From Oncomelania hupensis (taxonomy: Eukaryota > Mollusca > Gastropoda > Littorinimorpha > Pomatiopsidae): a stretch of DNA of 64,000 bases. A program made the translations under genes and the position numbers. The notes under the pieces are model-generated. The model did not search any database, was not told the origin of the DNA, and was given only the letters and a program-made list of their open reading frames with translations. Where the stretch lies: the NCBI GenBank assembly GCA_036898135.1, contig CM072511.1, forward strand, positions 75,209,990-75,273,989. Reading direction: 5' to 3'. Below, in pieces: positions 1-11,018 of the stretch; position 1 is the first letter of the stretch, and each line of letters begins with the position of its first letter.

Positions 1-1347
1 TCCAAGGGAGGTTCGCCAGCCTCAGCATAGACTTTCCTTCGGTGAAGTGCAAAACGCCCCCAGACAGATCCGAAGACCTTGATGATGGATTGGATCCAAG
101 GCTTTCAAATAGGCTTTCCTAGCGGAACCATATACGATGCTACCATAATCCAATGTAGAGCGTACCAGAGAACGATAGAGGAGGAGCAAAGTTTGCTTGT
201 CTGCTCCCCAGGACAAAACGTTAAGACCTTTCTGGCAGCTTTCCCTCGGGTATTTAATATGCGGCAGAAAACGTAAATTTGCTGTCAAAATAAAATACTC
301 AACAATTTTACTTGTTTAGAAACTTTGATGGGTTGGCCATAAACATGGAGAGAAGGGTTCAAAACCTGTTTCTGTTTGCGATGAAAATGAATGCATTCGG
401 GTTTCCTATCCTATTCTTATCCTATCCCATAACTCGGAAGTCATAGGGGCACCACATATGATCGTTTAACCAGCGTACTCCATCTTTCCATGTCCTCAGC
501 AACCCTGATTGTTTCGCTCAGTGTCAAACCAGTCCATTCTCGAATTCTGCCTTGCAGGATGGTCTTTGCAAGACCTGATGATCTGGTGACGTGGCCATAC
601 CATCGGAGTTTCATTTTTTTCACAATTGTGAGCAGGTCATCGGCATTCGGTTTTAGAAAGCGAAAATTGGAAGCCGTTTTCTTCTACCCACCCCTGAATT
701 TTATCTATGCAAAGCTGACGTTGATGCTCCACCCCAGCCAAGGTTTTACCATTAGCCGAGATGGAGAAATCATCAACAAACAAGGATTTATGTATGCCAG
801 ATTTGACATTTTGAACTATGTTGATCTTAAACAAAAGAGGATAAAATGCTACCCTGAGGGACACCCATCTCCTGCTCAAAAGAATCGGATAAAGTGGAGC
901 CAAGTCGGATCTTAAACTTTCTGAAGCCTAGGAGTTCTAGATCTTTTACAATCCTGAACTTCCAAGTCGTGTCGTATGCCTTTTCTAGATCAAACAACAC
1001 AGAAACAACATGTTCACTGTTAACTAACGCGTTTCTGACTAACGACTCGAATCGAACGAGATGATCTGAAGTGCTCCTGTTTTTGCGAAAACCCACACTG
1101 AGTGATATCAAGAGCGTTGAGGGATTCTAACTGCCACATCAAACGCTCATAGATCATTCTTTCCATAGTTTTGCAACAAACAGCTTGTAAGGGCAATGGG
1201 CCTGTAGTTGTTTGGGTCAGAGTGATCCTTTCCAGGTTTAGGTATTGGAACAATAACTGCTTCCCACCAAGATGGGGGAAAGGAACCAGAATACCAGAAA
1301 TGATTAAACACAGCCAAGAGAATTTTAACGGAATCTTTAGTGTGTGT
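1..1347 (-). mobile_element. Jockey/I-type LINE fragment, RT region (copy A)
   Basis: On the minus strand, broken reading frames give reverse-transcriptase blocks. They include NNYRPIAL-type and LCKTMERMIYERL near 1150-1250, VLFDLEKAYDTTWK near 960-1000, MGVPQGSILS near 850, SLFVDDFSIS near 750-780 (the F-x-DD catalytic motif as FVDD), and the post-RT thumb with YRSLVRSTLDYGSIVYGSA at about 100-180. This is the pattern of Jockey/I-type LINE ORF2 with a downstream RNase H; the RNase H part is present only in the second copy near 48.4-48.9 kb. The frame is disrupted by an RTE fragment at 401-642 and by indels. An extra A near 1171 breaks a frame that is open in copy B. It is a dead fragment truncated at or near 1347, where a foldback element sits. 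The exact clade (Jockey, I or Nimb) cannot be fixed by eye. Confidence 0.85.
401..642 (-). mobile_element. RTE LINE 3' fragment nested in the Jockey-type LINE
   Basis: The minus strand encodes KLRWYGHVTRSSGLAKTILQ, then an internally deleted linker, then REWTGLTLSET. This is the C-terminal end of the RTE family also present at 8950-10769. The 3' end is a short (GGATA)n-type tail, seen on the plus strand as TATCCTATTCTTATCCTATCC. The fragment is flanked by an 8-bp direct repeat GCATTCGG at 393-400 and 643-650, a convincing target site duplication. The Jockey-type reading frame resumes on both sides. Relative to the 9-kb copy, a piece coding for the arginine/glycine-rich linker is missing. Confidence 0.85.
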
Positions 1348-1440
1348 CAGACCTGCCTACCCCCCAGAGTAAAAGCGGAAGACAGGGGATTGAGGGTTTG
1401 CCAAAATGGAGCTCTGTATAATATCATGGCAAAATTGGTG

Positions 1441-1444
<4 letters not shown>

Positions 1445-1498
<54 letters not shown>
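1445..1498. repeat. (TA)n microsatellite
   Basis: Uninterrupted TA dinucleotides in the left arm of the foldback element. The equivalent tract near 50695 has a slightly different length. Confidence 0.98.
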
Positions 1499-1499
<1 letters not shown>

Positions 1500-1941
1500 T
1501 CTTATACGCACCGGAATGTGTCAACATTTTACTTTGTGACGGAAAGAGCGCTATTTAAGGGGAAGGGTTCGGGTAAGGGTTAGTTGCAGTTCTATCACTA
1601 GCCCTTGCCCTAACTCTTTCCGCTCTTTCCGTCCCAAAAACCCATCTGCCTTCTTGGATTCTTAAATTGTATGAAAAACCAAGTGAGGACGCTATCCGGC
1701 GTCGATAAACGGTTCGAAAATATTCCCAAACGGTTCGCAAAAGTCTCCTGACCTAGATACAACTAAGCGTGACCTAATTCGTCGCCTAGAGGGGACGAAA
1801 GTTGCTTTTTTCTCAAGTTTCCGTAGCTACTTTAAGTTCTCCCGTAATCTGTCAACTTGCGATGTTGACACTTTCCGGGAGGCCGTATCACAACGGCCGT
1901 TGTACTAACGGTTGTGCAGGTTGACACATTCCGGTAAATAT

Positions 1942-2056
<115 letters not shown>

Positions 2057-2102
2057 GCTCCATTTTGGCAAAAGCAGGAGAGTAGGCAGGTCTGGTGTGT
2101 GT

Positions 2103-2469
2103 GTGTTTGTAGATTTCCTAATAATTCATATTGCTTCTCTAAATTCTTATCAATTAACTTTGGGCATGTTTTTGTGTTCTTTGGCACTTTACATGGCTAT
2201 GTTTTCATTTGTTGCATGTTGTGCTGTAATACAATTAAATGACATGCAAGTTCAGTGATGCACTGTTTTTGTTCCTTTTTACTTGCTTGTCTGTCTTATT
2301 AACAGACAGGTCAATGATTTATTTTTCCTGTCTTATTATATGTCTGGTCATTGATTTCTTTTTCTTGGCAAATATGCCTATCATACAGTTGCACACATTC
2401 AGGCCTGAGTAGGCTACACAGGAATGCACTATGAAATTATTTCTTTGAGTTATGGGATATGATAGGATA
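2103..2469. other. No recognisable gene
   Basis: AT-rich unique-looking sequence without a credible reading frame. A short GATAG-type repeat (GATAGGATAGGATA) lies at about 2460-2480, just before the Rex1/L2-type relic. Confidence 0.6.
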
Positions 2470-3420
2470 GGATATAGGTGCTAGATTACAGTACTGATTT
2501 TAGTTCTGCTTTCAATACAATCATTGTTCATAAACTGTTTAATAAACTGGCATCGTTGAACGCCCATCTCTTCATTTGCCATTGGGTCCTTGATTTTCTG
2601 TGGAACAACCACAGGTGGTGAGGGTCAGTAAAGCTACAGCATGCTCTCCAGTCCTCAATACTGGGGCCCTGCAAGTGTGTTCTGTCACCGCTTTAATTTA
2701 CGCTCTTCACAAAACGGTTGTGGGTGGTCAGAACCGTTTGTGCTAGTCGTCAAGTTCTCTGACAACACTACAATTGAGGGTCTTATCTCCGGTGAAGATG
2801 AAAGTGCATATCGCGAGGGGGTCGGGCGGCTGGATTACCACCTTGAACTCAATATCTCTAAAACATAAGAAATGGTCATTGACTTCCACAGGAATAAAAG
2901 TCCAATTTTACCTCTGAGGAACAATGCCATGGTGAATTCGTAGAACAGGTTGACTCATTTAAATTTCTTGCCATGGTCATTTCTAGCAACCTGTTGTGGG
3001 ATAACAACAACATGTCCCTCATCAAAAAGGGACAGCAGCGCCTCTATTAAGACATCTCAAGAGGCTCAAACTTAGCCAGACAATACTCGAGCACTTCTAT
3101 CGTGCCGTGATTGAAAGTATTCTGCTTCAGCATCACAATCAGGTTTGAAGATGCCACTTCAGGCGAGAACTTTTCTTGAAAGAATAGTAAAACGCACGGC
3201 AAAAATCATTGGCTGTGATTTACCATCTCTCGCGTCTATATACAACACGTGTTTGGTTAGAAGGGCCAGCAACACAATTGGTGATTTATCTCATCCAGCC
3301 AACCACCTGTTCCAACCCCTCCCATCAGGCAAAAGCTTCAGTGTATTAAAAGTAAGAACAAGTCAGTTTAGACAGCTTCTTTCCCGAGTGACCTCAGTTG
3401 TTCACAAAGGGCATTTTGCA
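2470..3420 (+). mobile_element. Rex1/L2-type LINE relic (RT to C-terminus)
   Basis: Conceptual translation in shifting frames gives DFSSAFNTI near 2495-2520 (RT block with the first catalytic Asp), VVKFSDNTTIEGLISGEDES near 2745-2810 (the Y/F-x-DD block decayed to FSDN), LNISKT-EMVIDFHR, then IESILLQHH and RIVKRTAKIIGC, and the terminal PSGK motif near 3325. These are typical of CR1-group LINEs of the Rex1/L2 type. Several stops and frameshifts make it clearly dead. The 5' endonuclease part is absent. Confidence 0.8.
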
Positions 3421-3867
3421 CTATGTTTTGATGTGTTAATGCATATTATACGATGTTTATGCCTCAATTTATATACCCATGTAGAATTGTGTACGAGTGA
3501 GTGTGTGTGAGCGGGTCTGTGTGTGTGTGTGTGTCTGGACATTCATGGTTTACTTCTTATAACAACTTTTTCTCTTAGATCATTCAATGTTTTAATGTCC
3601 AGTGGAAGCATGCTTGCTGTAAATTTTGAATAGAGTGACTAAATAATTGCGTGGTTGTAGTTATTTGAACTATTTTAAGAACCCGGTCAAACAAAGCAAA
3701 TCTGACCTCAGGATTTTCTATTAGCACAATTCTATTTTCTATTCTAGTCTATATTTTCTATATTCTATTTTCTATTAGCACAATAGTTGTATTACATACA
3801 GAGAGCTTTCAAGGAAAATCTTTGTTCTGAGGACTATTTAATTTGTCACCATTTTTTACAATAAAAG
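3421..3867. other. No recognisable gene; short (GT)n
   Basis: Possible 3' UTR of the preceding relic with a (GT)n run near 3517-3534, then AT-rich sequence with a locally repeated CTATTTTCTATT motif at 3727-3775. No coding potential seen. Confidence 0.6.
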
Positions 3868-4016
3868 TTTAGACTAACAGTCTAACTTGCCACAAACTTC
3901 TGATTCAAACTCAAAGATATTTAAATATTCCGAGAGAAGAAAGGCTGTGTTCTCTGTGTGACCTAAATGAAATAGGTGATGAATTCCATTTTGTTTAATT
4001 GTACTAATCCCCTTCT

Positions 4017-4162
4017 CAGGGATGGATTTAACCGGAAATTACCGGTATTTTACCTGTTTGAGAATAAAAAATACCGGTTGAAAAATCAGTAGCCGGTAGA
4101 GCCTACCGGTTCTTATTTTGTTTGACTGGTTTCAAAAATAAAGAAAAAGAGAAAGAAAAACA

Positions 4163-4196
<34 letters not shown>

Positions 4197-4691
4197 AGAG
4201 CCAGCCAGCCAGCCAGTCAGTCAGCTAGGCACGCTGATTATGTGTTTAGGGAGTGTAGACGAGAGGCCTGCGAAAGCGTTCAGTAGCCTTGCCATATTCT
4301 TTGAGGTAATCAATACAGAATGATATAACATTGGCGGGCTATCGTGAATACGGATAAATTAAACTCGCGCACTTTTTGATTTTTTCTTCCCTTGTGCTCG
4401 TCAGTATGTATTGCGACAGTGGCAGATAGGCTAGTAATAATGAAGAAGCAAAAATCTCTTGTTTCATTTTTTGCTAGGGGGGAGAGGGGCGATAAAAGAA
4501 GTTAATGTGAAGACGAAGATGTTTCTAATGAAACAGAAAGTGCATTAACAGAGTTGCCATCTACTTATATAAAATAGTGACGCATTATTAAGCTTTGCTA
4601 TGGGTCATACCGGTTTCCGTGACTGGCCTACCGGTTTGTGTTCAGTGGGTTTGTTTACTGTGACGTCGTACCGGTGTTTTGCAAATCCCTA
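4017..4691 (+). mobile_element. hAT-like DNA transposon relic
   Basis: It starts CAGGGATGGATTT and ends with GCAAATCCCTAG, so the ends are inverted (AGGGATTTGC on the complement), as in hAT elements. Inner sequence is rich in repeated ACCGGT motifs near both ends. Around 4440-4500 the plus strand reads MKKQKSLVSFFARGERGDKR, resembling the N-terminus of ZMYM/BED-type hAT transposases (K-x-SF/L-x-SFF), followed by acidic residues. The rest of the transposase is missing. It interrupts a LINE C-terminal frame. I do not find a clean 8-bp target duplication, so the exact ends are uncertain. Confidence 0.55.
4163..4200. repeat. (AG)n/G-run microsatellite
   Basis: AG dinucleotides followed by a G run and CCAG/TCAG tetramers inside the hAT-like relic. 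The length differs in copy B (about 53416-53455). Confidence 0.95.
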
Positions 4692-5126
4692 GGACGATCA
4701 CTGCCTTCTAAAAGACAACGTATTTTCCCTAATACCTCAATATTTTAGAAATCACCCAAACGTCTTCAAATTAAACCAGCTAATGAACTGGAAACCGAAA
4801 AGCACACATGTTGTTTTATTGGAATCATATTTTCAAATTTTTTAGTACTACCGCATTGTGTTTTTCTTCTTTTTCAAGAGCGTCAATACCGTTTGATGGC
4901 CATGTGTGTGTGCTTAATTGTTTTTGCATTCTTTCGAATGTCCTTTAATTGTTATGATGACGCTTTGATTCTATCTTGCATCTTTATGAGCTTGTATTTT
5001 TTTCATTTCTTCTTTTGAGTGCACATTTTCAAGGTATGTGTCAAAAATAGTTGAACCTTGTTTACTTTCATATGAATCCATGTTTCTTTGCTGTCTTTTC
5101 ATTCAGTAGCCTATTTATGTTATTGT

Positions 5127-5211
5127 TTGTAGTTAGATGCTCTTTCTTATGTATAAAATATAGTAATATTATTACTATATTTTATACATAAGAAAGAGCA
5201 TCTAACTACAA
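5127..5211. repeat. Perfect 42-bp-arm palindrome (hairpin)
   Basis: Bases 5127-5168 are the exact reverse complement of 5170-5211, around a single central T at 5169. The arm starts TTGTAGTTAGATGCTCTTTC. This would extrude as a cruciform or give a 42-bp RNA stem with almost no loop. It is preserved base for base in copy B at 54383-54467. No surrounding element or coding frame explains it; a small foldback element or an inverted local duplication is possible. Confidence 0.95.
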
Positions 5212-5766
5212 TTATACTATTATAGTGCACCATCCTTCCTGTTGTACATTCCTACCTCCACCCCCACCTTATTGCCTTGTCTGGCTAAACGGCCCCACAG
5301 GGCTATTACTTTTGGATGTACATACAGCAACAGCAGGGTTTATTCTTGGTGTCGATCATCGGTCATTGACGCATACAAATCTGAAATGACCGATTGTTTT
5401 GCCAGCCAGCTGGTCAAGTGACCTATTGATTTTACGATCAGGCAGTCAAACTTTGCGAAGATTTGTCATGTAAAAAGTTCTATACAAACTGCGAACTCAA
5501 TAAAACTTAGCACAACCATTGCCGAAACGAAATTATTTCCCCTTTCAGTATAATACAAACTTTTCCGATCCATAGTTTTCATTGCTGACATGCAACGCGC
5601 CAAAGCATTGACAGTCACAGTGTAGATCTAGTTTGCGATTCCATTTTGTCAACAAACAAAAAAATGCCTCCGAAAAAAAAACATGGTGTTTAGGCCTATA
5701 GTAATACTATAGCCTAGTTTGTTTTTTTTTATTTAAAGATGCACATTATTATATTATTCGGTCATG

Positions 5767-5767
<1 letters not shown>
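5212..5767. other. No recognisable gene
   Basis: Mixed AT-rich sequence. A short frame near 5664 reads MPPKKK and then HGV before a stop; it is too short to support. Nothing else stands out. Confidence 0.5.

Positions 5768-5826
<59 letters not shown>
5768..5826. repeat. (ATT)n microsatellite
   Basis: About 20 trinucleotide units; the copy in B (55023-55080) is of similar length. Confidence 0.98.
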
Positions 5827-5849
5827 TTCTAACTAATAATTTACGAATC

Positions 5850-5955
5850 TATTTCAAGTCAAGTCAATATATTCTTTATTCCATCAAAAAGGAAAATTTG
5901 TTTTGCCACCAGGATACTCACTGTATAAAAAACACATTACATAGTATCATAATTT
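5850..5955 (-). mobile_element. L2/Rex1-type LINE 3'-end fragment
   Basis: On the minus strand the sequence runs GGCAAAACAAATTTTCC, TTTTTGATGGAATAAAG and then a short TTGACTTGACTTGA tandem tail. A small A/T-rich hairpin followed by a pentanucleotide-type tail is how L2/Rex1-group LINE 3' ends look; compare 48040-48098. Only the terminal 100 bp or so is present. Confidence 0.45.
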
Positions 5956-6670
5956 AACATAGGCAAGATCATAAATAATTAATTATCAACAAAATAAACC
6001 TGTTACATTTATTTATATTTATGTACTTTGGCACTGTTGGATTGTCTCCCTCTTTTGGCAGGGCATAGATTGTCACACATGACGTAGATGATTTGTTTGT
6101 GGGTTATTTTAAACTAATGTATTTTTTATTTAATTATTAATTTAATTTAATTTATTTGTGTTCATGTCTTTATTCATTAGTAAGTATTATTTTTATAATT
6201 ATTTCTTTTTTATTTTATTTTGTGGAGGTAATTAAAAATAATGTTAAAGAATGGATGCGGACCTGTACTTTTCCATAGAAACATAAAAAATGTCGGCAGC
6301 ATCATGAAATGTCTTGATAAAGGTCTTTGAGACCGATACCGGTCGACACTTGTCTTCTGTTGTTTTTGTTTTCTTTCCTTCTTTTATAGTTAAATTGTAC
6401 CATGTTTATTACTCAAAACAGGGTAAAAATAACTCTTCCTGCAGTATGTGCTTCAGCCGCAGGCTCCATTACTTTAGTTTATAGGCCTATTCTTCATTTG
6501 GTAGTAGTATAACTATAAGTATATAATATTTATTTATTATTATCTCGATCTCTTACTCTTAGTGAACTTTTTACTACAACTGTACTAGTATCTGTATCTT
6601 TATCGCTCGATTTATCATGTTTATTACTGTTTTAAACAGAATTCAGATTTGTCACTGATGCCAGAATTTT
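5956..6670. other. No recognisable gene
   Basis: Very AT-rich (TTTATTTAATT stretches near 6120-6240). A phrase near 6320-6350, GGTCTTTGAGACCGATACCG, is partly self-complementary. No coding frame is credible. Confidence 0.5.

Positions 6671-6745
<75 letters not shown>
6671..6745. repeat. (AG)n microsatellite
   Basis: About 74 bp of AG. The copy B tract (55924-55979) is about 18 bp shorter, one of the larger differences between the copies. Confidence 0.98.
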
Positions 6746-6747
<2 letters not shown>

Positions 6748-7017
6748 CGGGGAGTTATTTTGTACCATTTGTACTGATAAGCGATCGAATGAGACTGTGT
6801 GACTTATTGCTTTCCAAAATGACCATTGTTTTTCCTGTGAACTGGTCAAATGACCTATCATGGTCACTTTCAAGCTTAATCCCTGCAACAGAGAACAATT
6901 AAAACCATGATTCTTCAACCATGAAGGCCTGAGGTCAACTAGTGACAGAGGCCAAGGACAAAGCACATCATTAATTGCTGATAACAATCTTTTAAAATTA
7001 AATCATTAACCCTTATC

Positions 7018-7110
7018 TTACCAAATACGAATGGGCGAGTAGGGACCCTATTTTACCAAATACGCTTTGGAGTGTATGGATGAGGGAGATTATGCCAAAT
7101 ACGCGCGGGT
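7018..7110. repeat. Short degenerate tandem repeat (CCAAATACG)
   Basis: CCAAATACG recurs at about 7020, 7055 and 7095, each followed by a G-rich phrase (GGGCGAG, TTGGAGTG, CGGGTAAG). Spacing is 35-40 bp. It looks like a decayed minisatellite of three units. Confidence 0.5.
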
Positions 7111-8350
<1,240 letters not shown>

Positions 8351-8850
8351 TTCCACCGCAAAAATGATTGAACTTTTAGATCAGTTTAGTCTTTCTCAGT
8401 CAGTCACAGAGGCCACCCACAGCCGTGGTCACACCATAGATTGGGCCTCAGGATATTGTTGTTAGATCAACTTCAGTCACCCAGGAATTAACATTTGACC
8501 ATTTCTGTGTCGTGTGCGAACTAAGCGTCGCAGCCCCCCCCCTCGATCCTCCCCCCATGTTCAGGGAGGCTCGCAGCCTGCGTACCATGGATAAGGATGC
8601 TTTCAAGCAAGAGCTTACCGCTAAAGTGACCCCAGAACTGTGCCCCACTGTGGATCAGCTGAATAGTACACTTCATGCGGTGCTTGATCGGCACGCTCCC
8701 GTGGCCCAGAAAAAGGTAAAAGCAACACGCTCAGCACCCTGGTACGGGTCTATTAAGGATGAGCTCTCCTAGGCGAAGAAACACCGACGCAAAGCAGATA
8801 AAAAGTGGCTTAAATCAGGTTTAGAAGTCAGCAAGCAGATTTTCACCGCT

Positions 8851-8852
<2 letters not shown>

Positions 8853-8895
<43 letters not shown>
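8853..8895 (+). repeat. Poly(A) run of 43 inside LINE coding sequence
   Basis: Forty-three consecutive A where the related LINE near 29242 has only seven. The flanks are the same coding sequence on both sides, so this is homopolymer expansion, not a 3' tail. Copy B has 42 A (58084-58125). Confidence 0.95.
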
Positions 8896-8896
<1 letters not shown>

Positions 8897-8949
8897 GGGT
8901 CACTAAAATAGTCCAGACTGCCCAAACCCGGTACTTTAGCGACAGAATT

Positions 8950-10769
8950 CTATCCTATCCTATCCTGTCCCATAACCCGAAGGTCGTAGGGGCACCACAG
9001 ATGATCGTTTAACCAGCATACTCCATCTTTCTCTGTCCTCAGCAGCCCTCATGGCTTCGCTCAGTGTCAAACCAGTCCATTCTCGAATGTTGTCCTCCGA
9101 CCTCTTTTTCGGTCTCCCCCTTCTTCTACCTCCTTGCACTGTGCCTTGCAGAATGGTCTTTGCAAGGCCTGATGATCTGGTGACGTGGCCATACCATCGG
9201 AGTTTCCGTTTCTTCACCACTGTGAGCAGGTCATCGTGTTGTCCAATGGCTTGTGTGATGGTCTGTCGGACTTCGTCGTTGGTGATGTGTTGGGTATAGG
9301 AAATGCTCAGAAGTCTTCTGTAGCACCTCATCTCCATGCTTTGTATTCTTCGTTGGAGATCTGCTGTGAGGGTCCATGCTTCGCAAGCATATAGGAAGAT
9401 GGAGATGACCAGAGAGCGCAGCAGTCTTACTTTGGAATGTAGACTAATGGTTCTGTCTTTCCAAATGGGCTTCAACCTTGTCAGGGCAGCAGTTGTTTGT
9501 GCGATCCTGGAGACCCATTGTCTGACACAATGGCTCCTAAATATTTGAAGCTGTGCACTGTGTTGAGGGATTGGCCTTGTACTTTGATGTCCGTGTTGAT
9601 GCCATTGGTGTTGTTGGTCATCATTTTGGTCTTCTCTGCACTTATTTCCATTCCATAAGCTCTGGAGGTGGTGTCAAGCCTCTGTACAAGCTGTTCAAGT
9701 TCTTGTTCCTCTCCAGCCAATCCATCAATATCATCCGCAAAACGAAGATTGGAGATTGCTCTGCCCCCTATGCTGACTGTGCCTTCGTGATCTGCAAGAG
9801 CATCTGACATGATGCGCTCTAGGAAGATGTTGAAGAGTGTTGGAGAGAGTAGGCATCCTTGACGCACACCGATTGTTGTTCTGAACCAGTTCCCGATGAC
9901 GCTGTTATGGAGGACTGCACTGGTAGCCTTGTCATACAGGCTTTTTGATGACTTCTATAATTTTAGGGCTGATGTTGTACACTTTCATGGTTGCCCATAG
10001 AGCTGCATGCCAGACTCGGTCAAATGCCTTCTTGAAGTCTATGAACACATGATATAGATGTTGTTGGTGCTGTAGGTATTTCTCACAGATTATTCTGAGG
10101 TTGAAAATCTGTTCAGTGGTACTTCGCCCTGCCATGAATCCTGCTTGTTCTTCAGCTATGATTTGTTCAGCTTGTGGTTTCAACCTGTTGAGTATTATTT
10201 TCAGGAGGACCTTGCTGGGATGGCTGATGAGGCTGATGGTGCGGTAATTTTCACACTCCTGAAGGTTACCTTTTTTGGGAAGAGTGATGACAAGCGACTG
10301 GGTCCATGGTGTAGGCCATTCCCCACTCTGCCAGATCTTGTTACAGATAATGGTGAGAGCATCAGTCATCGCTTCTCCTCCTGCTTGTAGCAGTTCCGCT
10401 GGTATGTTGTCCACTCCCGCTGACTTCCCTTTCTTCAGCGATTGCACTGCTGCCTCAACTTCTTCCCGGAGAATTGGGAGGATTTCTTCTTCTTCTTTGC
10501 TCTCGGGACATGCTAGAACTGATGGGTCTCCATTTGGTGTATGGTTGTAAAGGTCAGAGCAGTACTCTGTCCATCTGTCCAAGACTTCTTGTTCTTCTGT
10601 AAGGCATATGCCAGACTTGCTTTGGATAGTGGAGACTTTGGGCTGTTTAACACTTGTCAGCCGCTTCACAGTCTGGTAGGCCTTCTTGCTGTTGTTCTTG
10701 TTCAGATTGTTCTCTATTTCCTGGCATTGATCTTCTATCCAGTTCTCCTTTGCTGTGCGCATGCCTTTT
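8950..10769 (-). mobile_element. RTE LINE, 5'-truncated, with target site duplication
   Basis: The element lies on the minus strand, entering at KAMRTAKENWIEDQ near 10765 and ending in a (GGATA)n-like tail at 8950-8970. It carries RT blocks NYRTISLISHPSKVLLK, VFIDFKKAFDRVWHAAL, GVRQGCLLSPTLFNIFL and NLRFADDIDGL (FADD, near 9735-9750), and the terminal LRWYGHVTRSSGLAKT. Flanking CGACAGAATT at 8940-8949 and 10770-10779 is a 10-bp target duplication. The uninterrupted target is visible in the related LINE near 29294. The endonuclease is missing through 5' truncation. Confidence 0.92.
8960..10762 (-). pseudogene. RTE ORF2 remnant (RT and C-terminus)
   Basis: Open frames 10762-9932, 9867-9481 and 9475-8960 on the minus strand together cover RT fingers, palm, thumb and the C-terminal region. 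The break near 9935-9941 is a one-base homopolymer difference (five T after GC, against four in copy B, where the frame is open across it for 366 codons, 59810-58710). A second break near 9480-9530 is shared by both copies and looks like a real small deletion. Even restored, it would lack the AP-type endonuclease, so it is dead. Confidence 0.85.
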
Positions 10770-10857
10770 CGACAGAATTAGCAGCAGCGAAACTTGTAAA
10801 CAGTTGTGCTCAAAGCGGCCGTTATCAAACCCCTCCTTAAAAAAACAAGTTTAGACA

Positions 10858-11018
10858 AAGTTTTAACTGTAGTGCTCCCTCCTTGTAGGGTAGGCCCTCC
10901 GTTTTTATATAGTTTTTTCTCTCGGTGCTTCATCGGTGAGTTTTTACTGATTCCTAAATGGAGAGGCCCGGCTCGCGTGCGCCACCGTGGCGTCGTTGAT
11001 CGTTGAAGAGACTCCCCT
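10858..11018 (+). other. Probable 5' leader of the gag-like ORF1 fragment
   Basis: GC-richer sequence that abruptly follows the CR1-type relic and leads into the gag-like frame. A short frame from 10961 (MERPGSRAPPWRR) stops just before it. I assign it to the same LINE on position only. Confidence 0.35.

Larger units (their letters stand above)
3868..4830 (+). mobile_element. LINE ORF2 C-terminal relic, split by a hAT-like element
   Basis: Before 4016 the sequence translates as IFREERLCSLCDLNEIGDEF followed by HFV, a C-x2-C...H zinc-knuckle end of LINE ORF2. After 4690 it continues as DDHCLLKDNVFSLIPQYFRN and HPNVFKLNQLMNW. The same order is seen intact at the C-terminus of the LINE ORF2 at 17-21 kb (VCRLCTSSVEDEVHFVLCC, then PPKFFRHPSKFKL). 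The relic is therefore one ancestral fragment interrupted by about 675 bp of other sequence. It belongs to the same broad family as the 16-21 kb element but is diverged. Confidence 0.7.
8351..10857 (+). mobile_element. CR1-type LINE relic, interrupted by RTE
   Basis: The sequence is nearly identical to parts of the CR1-type LINE at 27.6-31.5 kb. 8351-8949 matches 28737-29301 (end of the endonuclease domain, MIELLDQFSLSQS, and the linker KVTPELCPTVDQLNS). After the RTE insertion it resumes at 10770-10804 (matching from 29292) and then jumps to 10805-10857, matching 29704-29755. It therefore also carries an internal deletion of about 370 bp. A poly(A) run at 8853-8895 replaces a 7-A stretch of the relative. 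Stops and frameshifts make it non-coding. Confidence 0.85.

Noticed and set aside
5664..5690. MPPKKK peptide start, like a chromatin protein N-terminus
   Set aside because: It stops after about nine residues with no continuation or splice signal that I can support.
6300..6360. Possible Penelope/hammerhead-type motif around GGTCTTTGAGACCGATACCGG
   Set aside because: Lacks a recognisable CTGATGA...GAAA core in the right spacing, and no GIY-YIG or Penelope RT is nearby.
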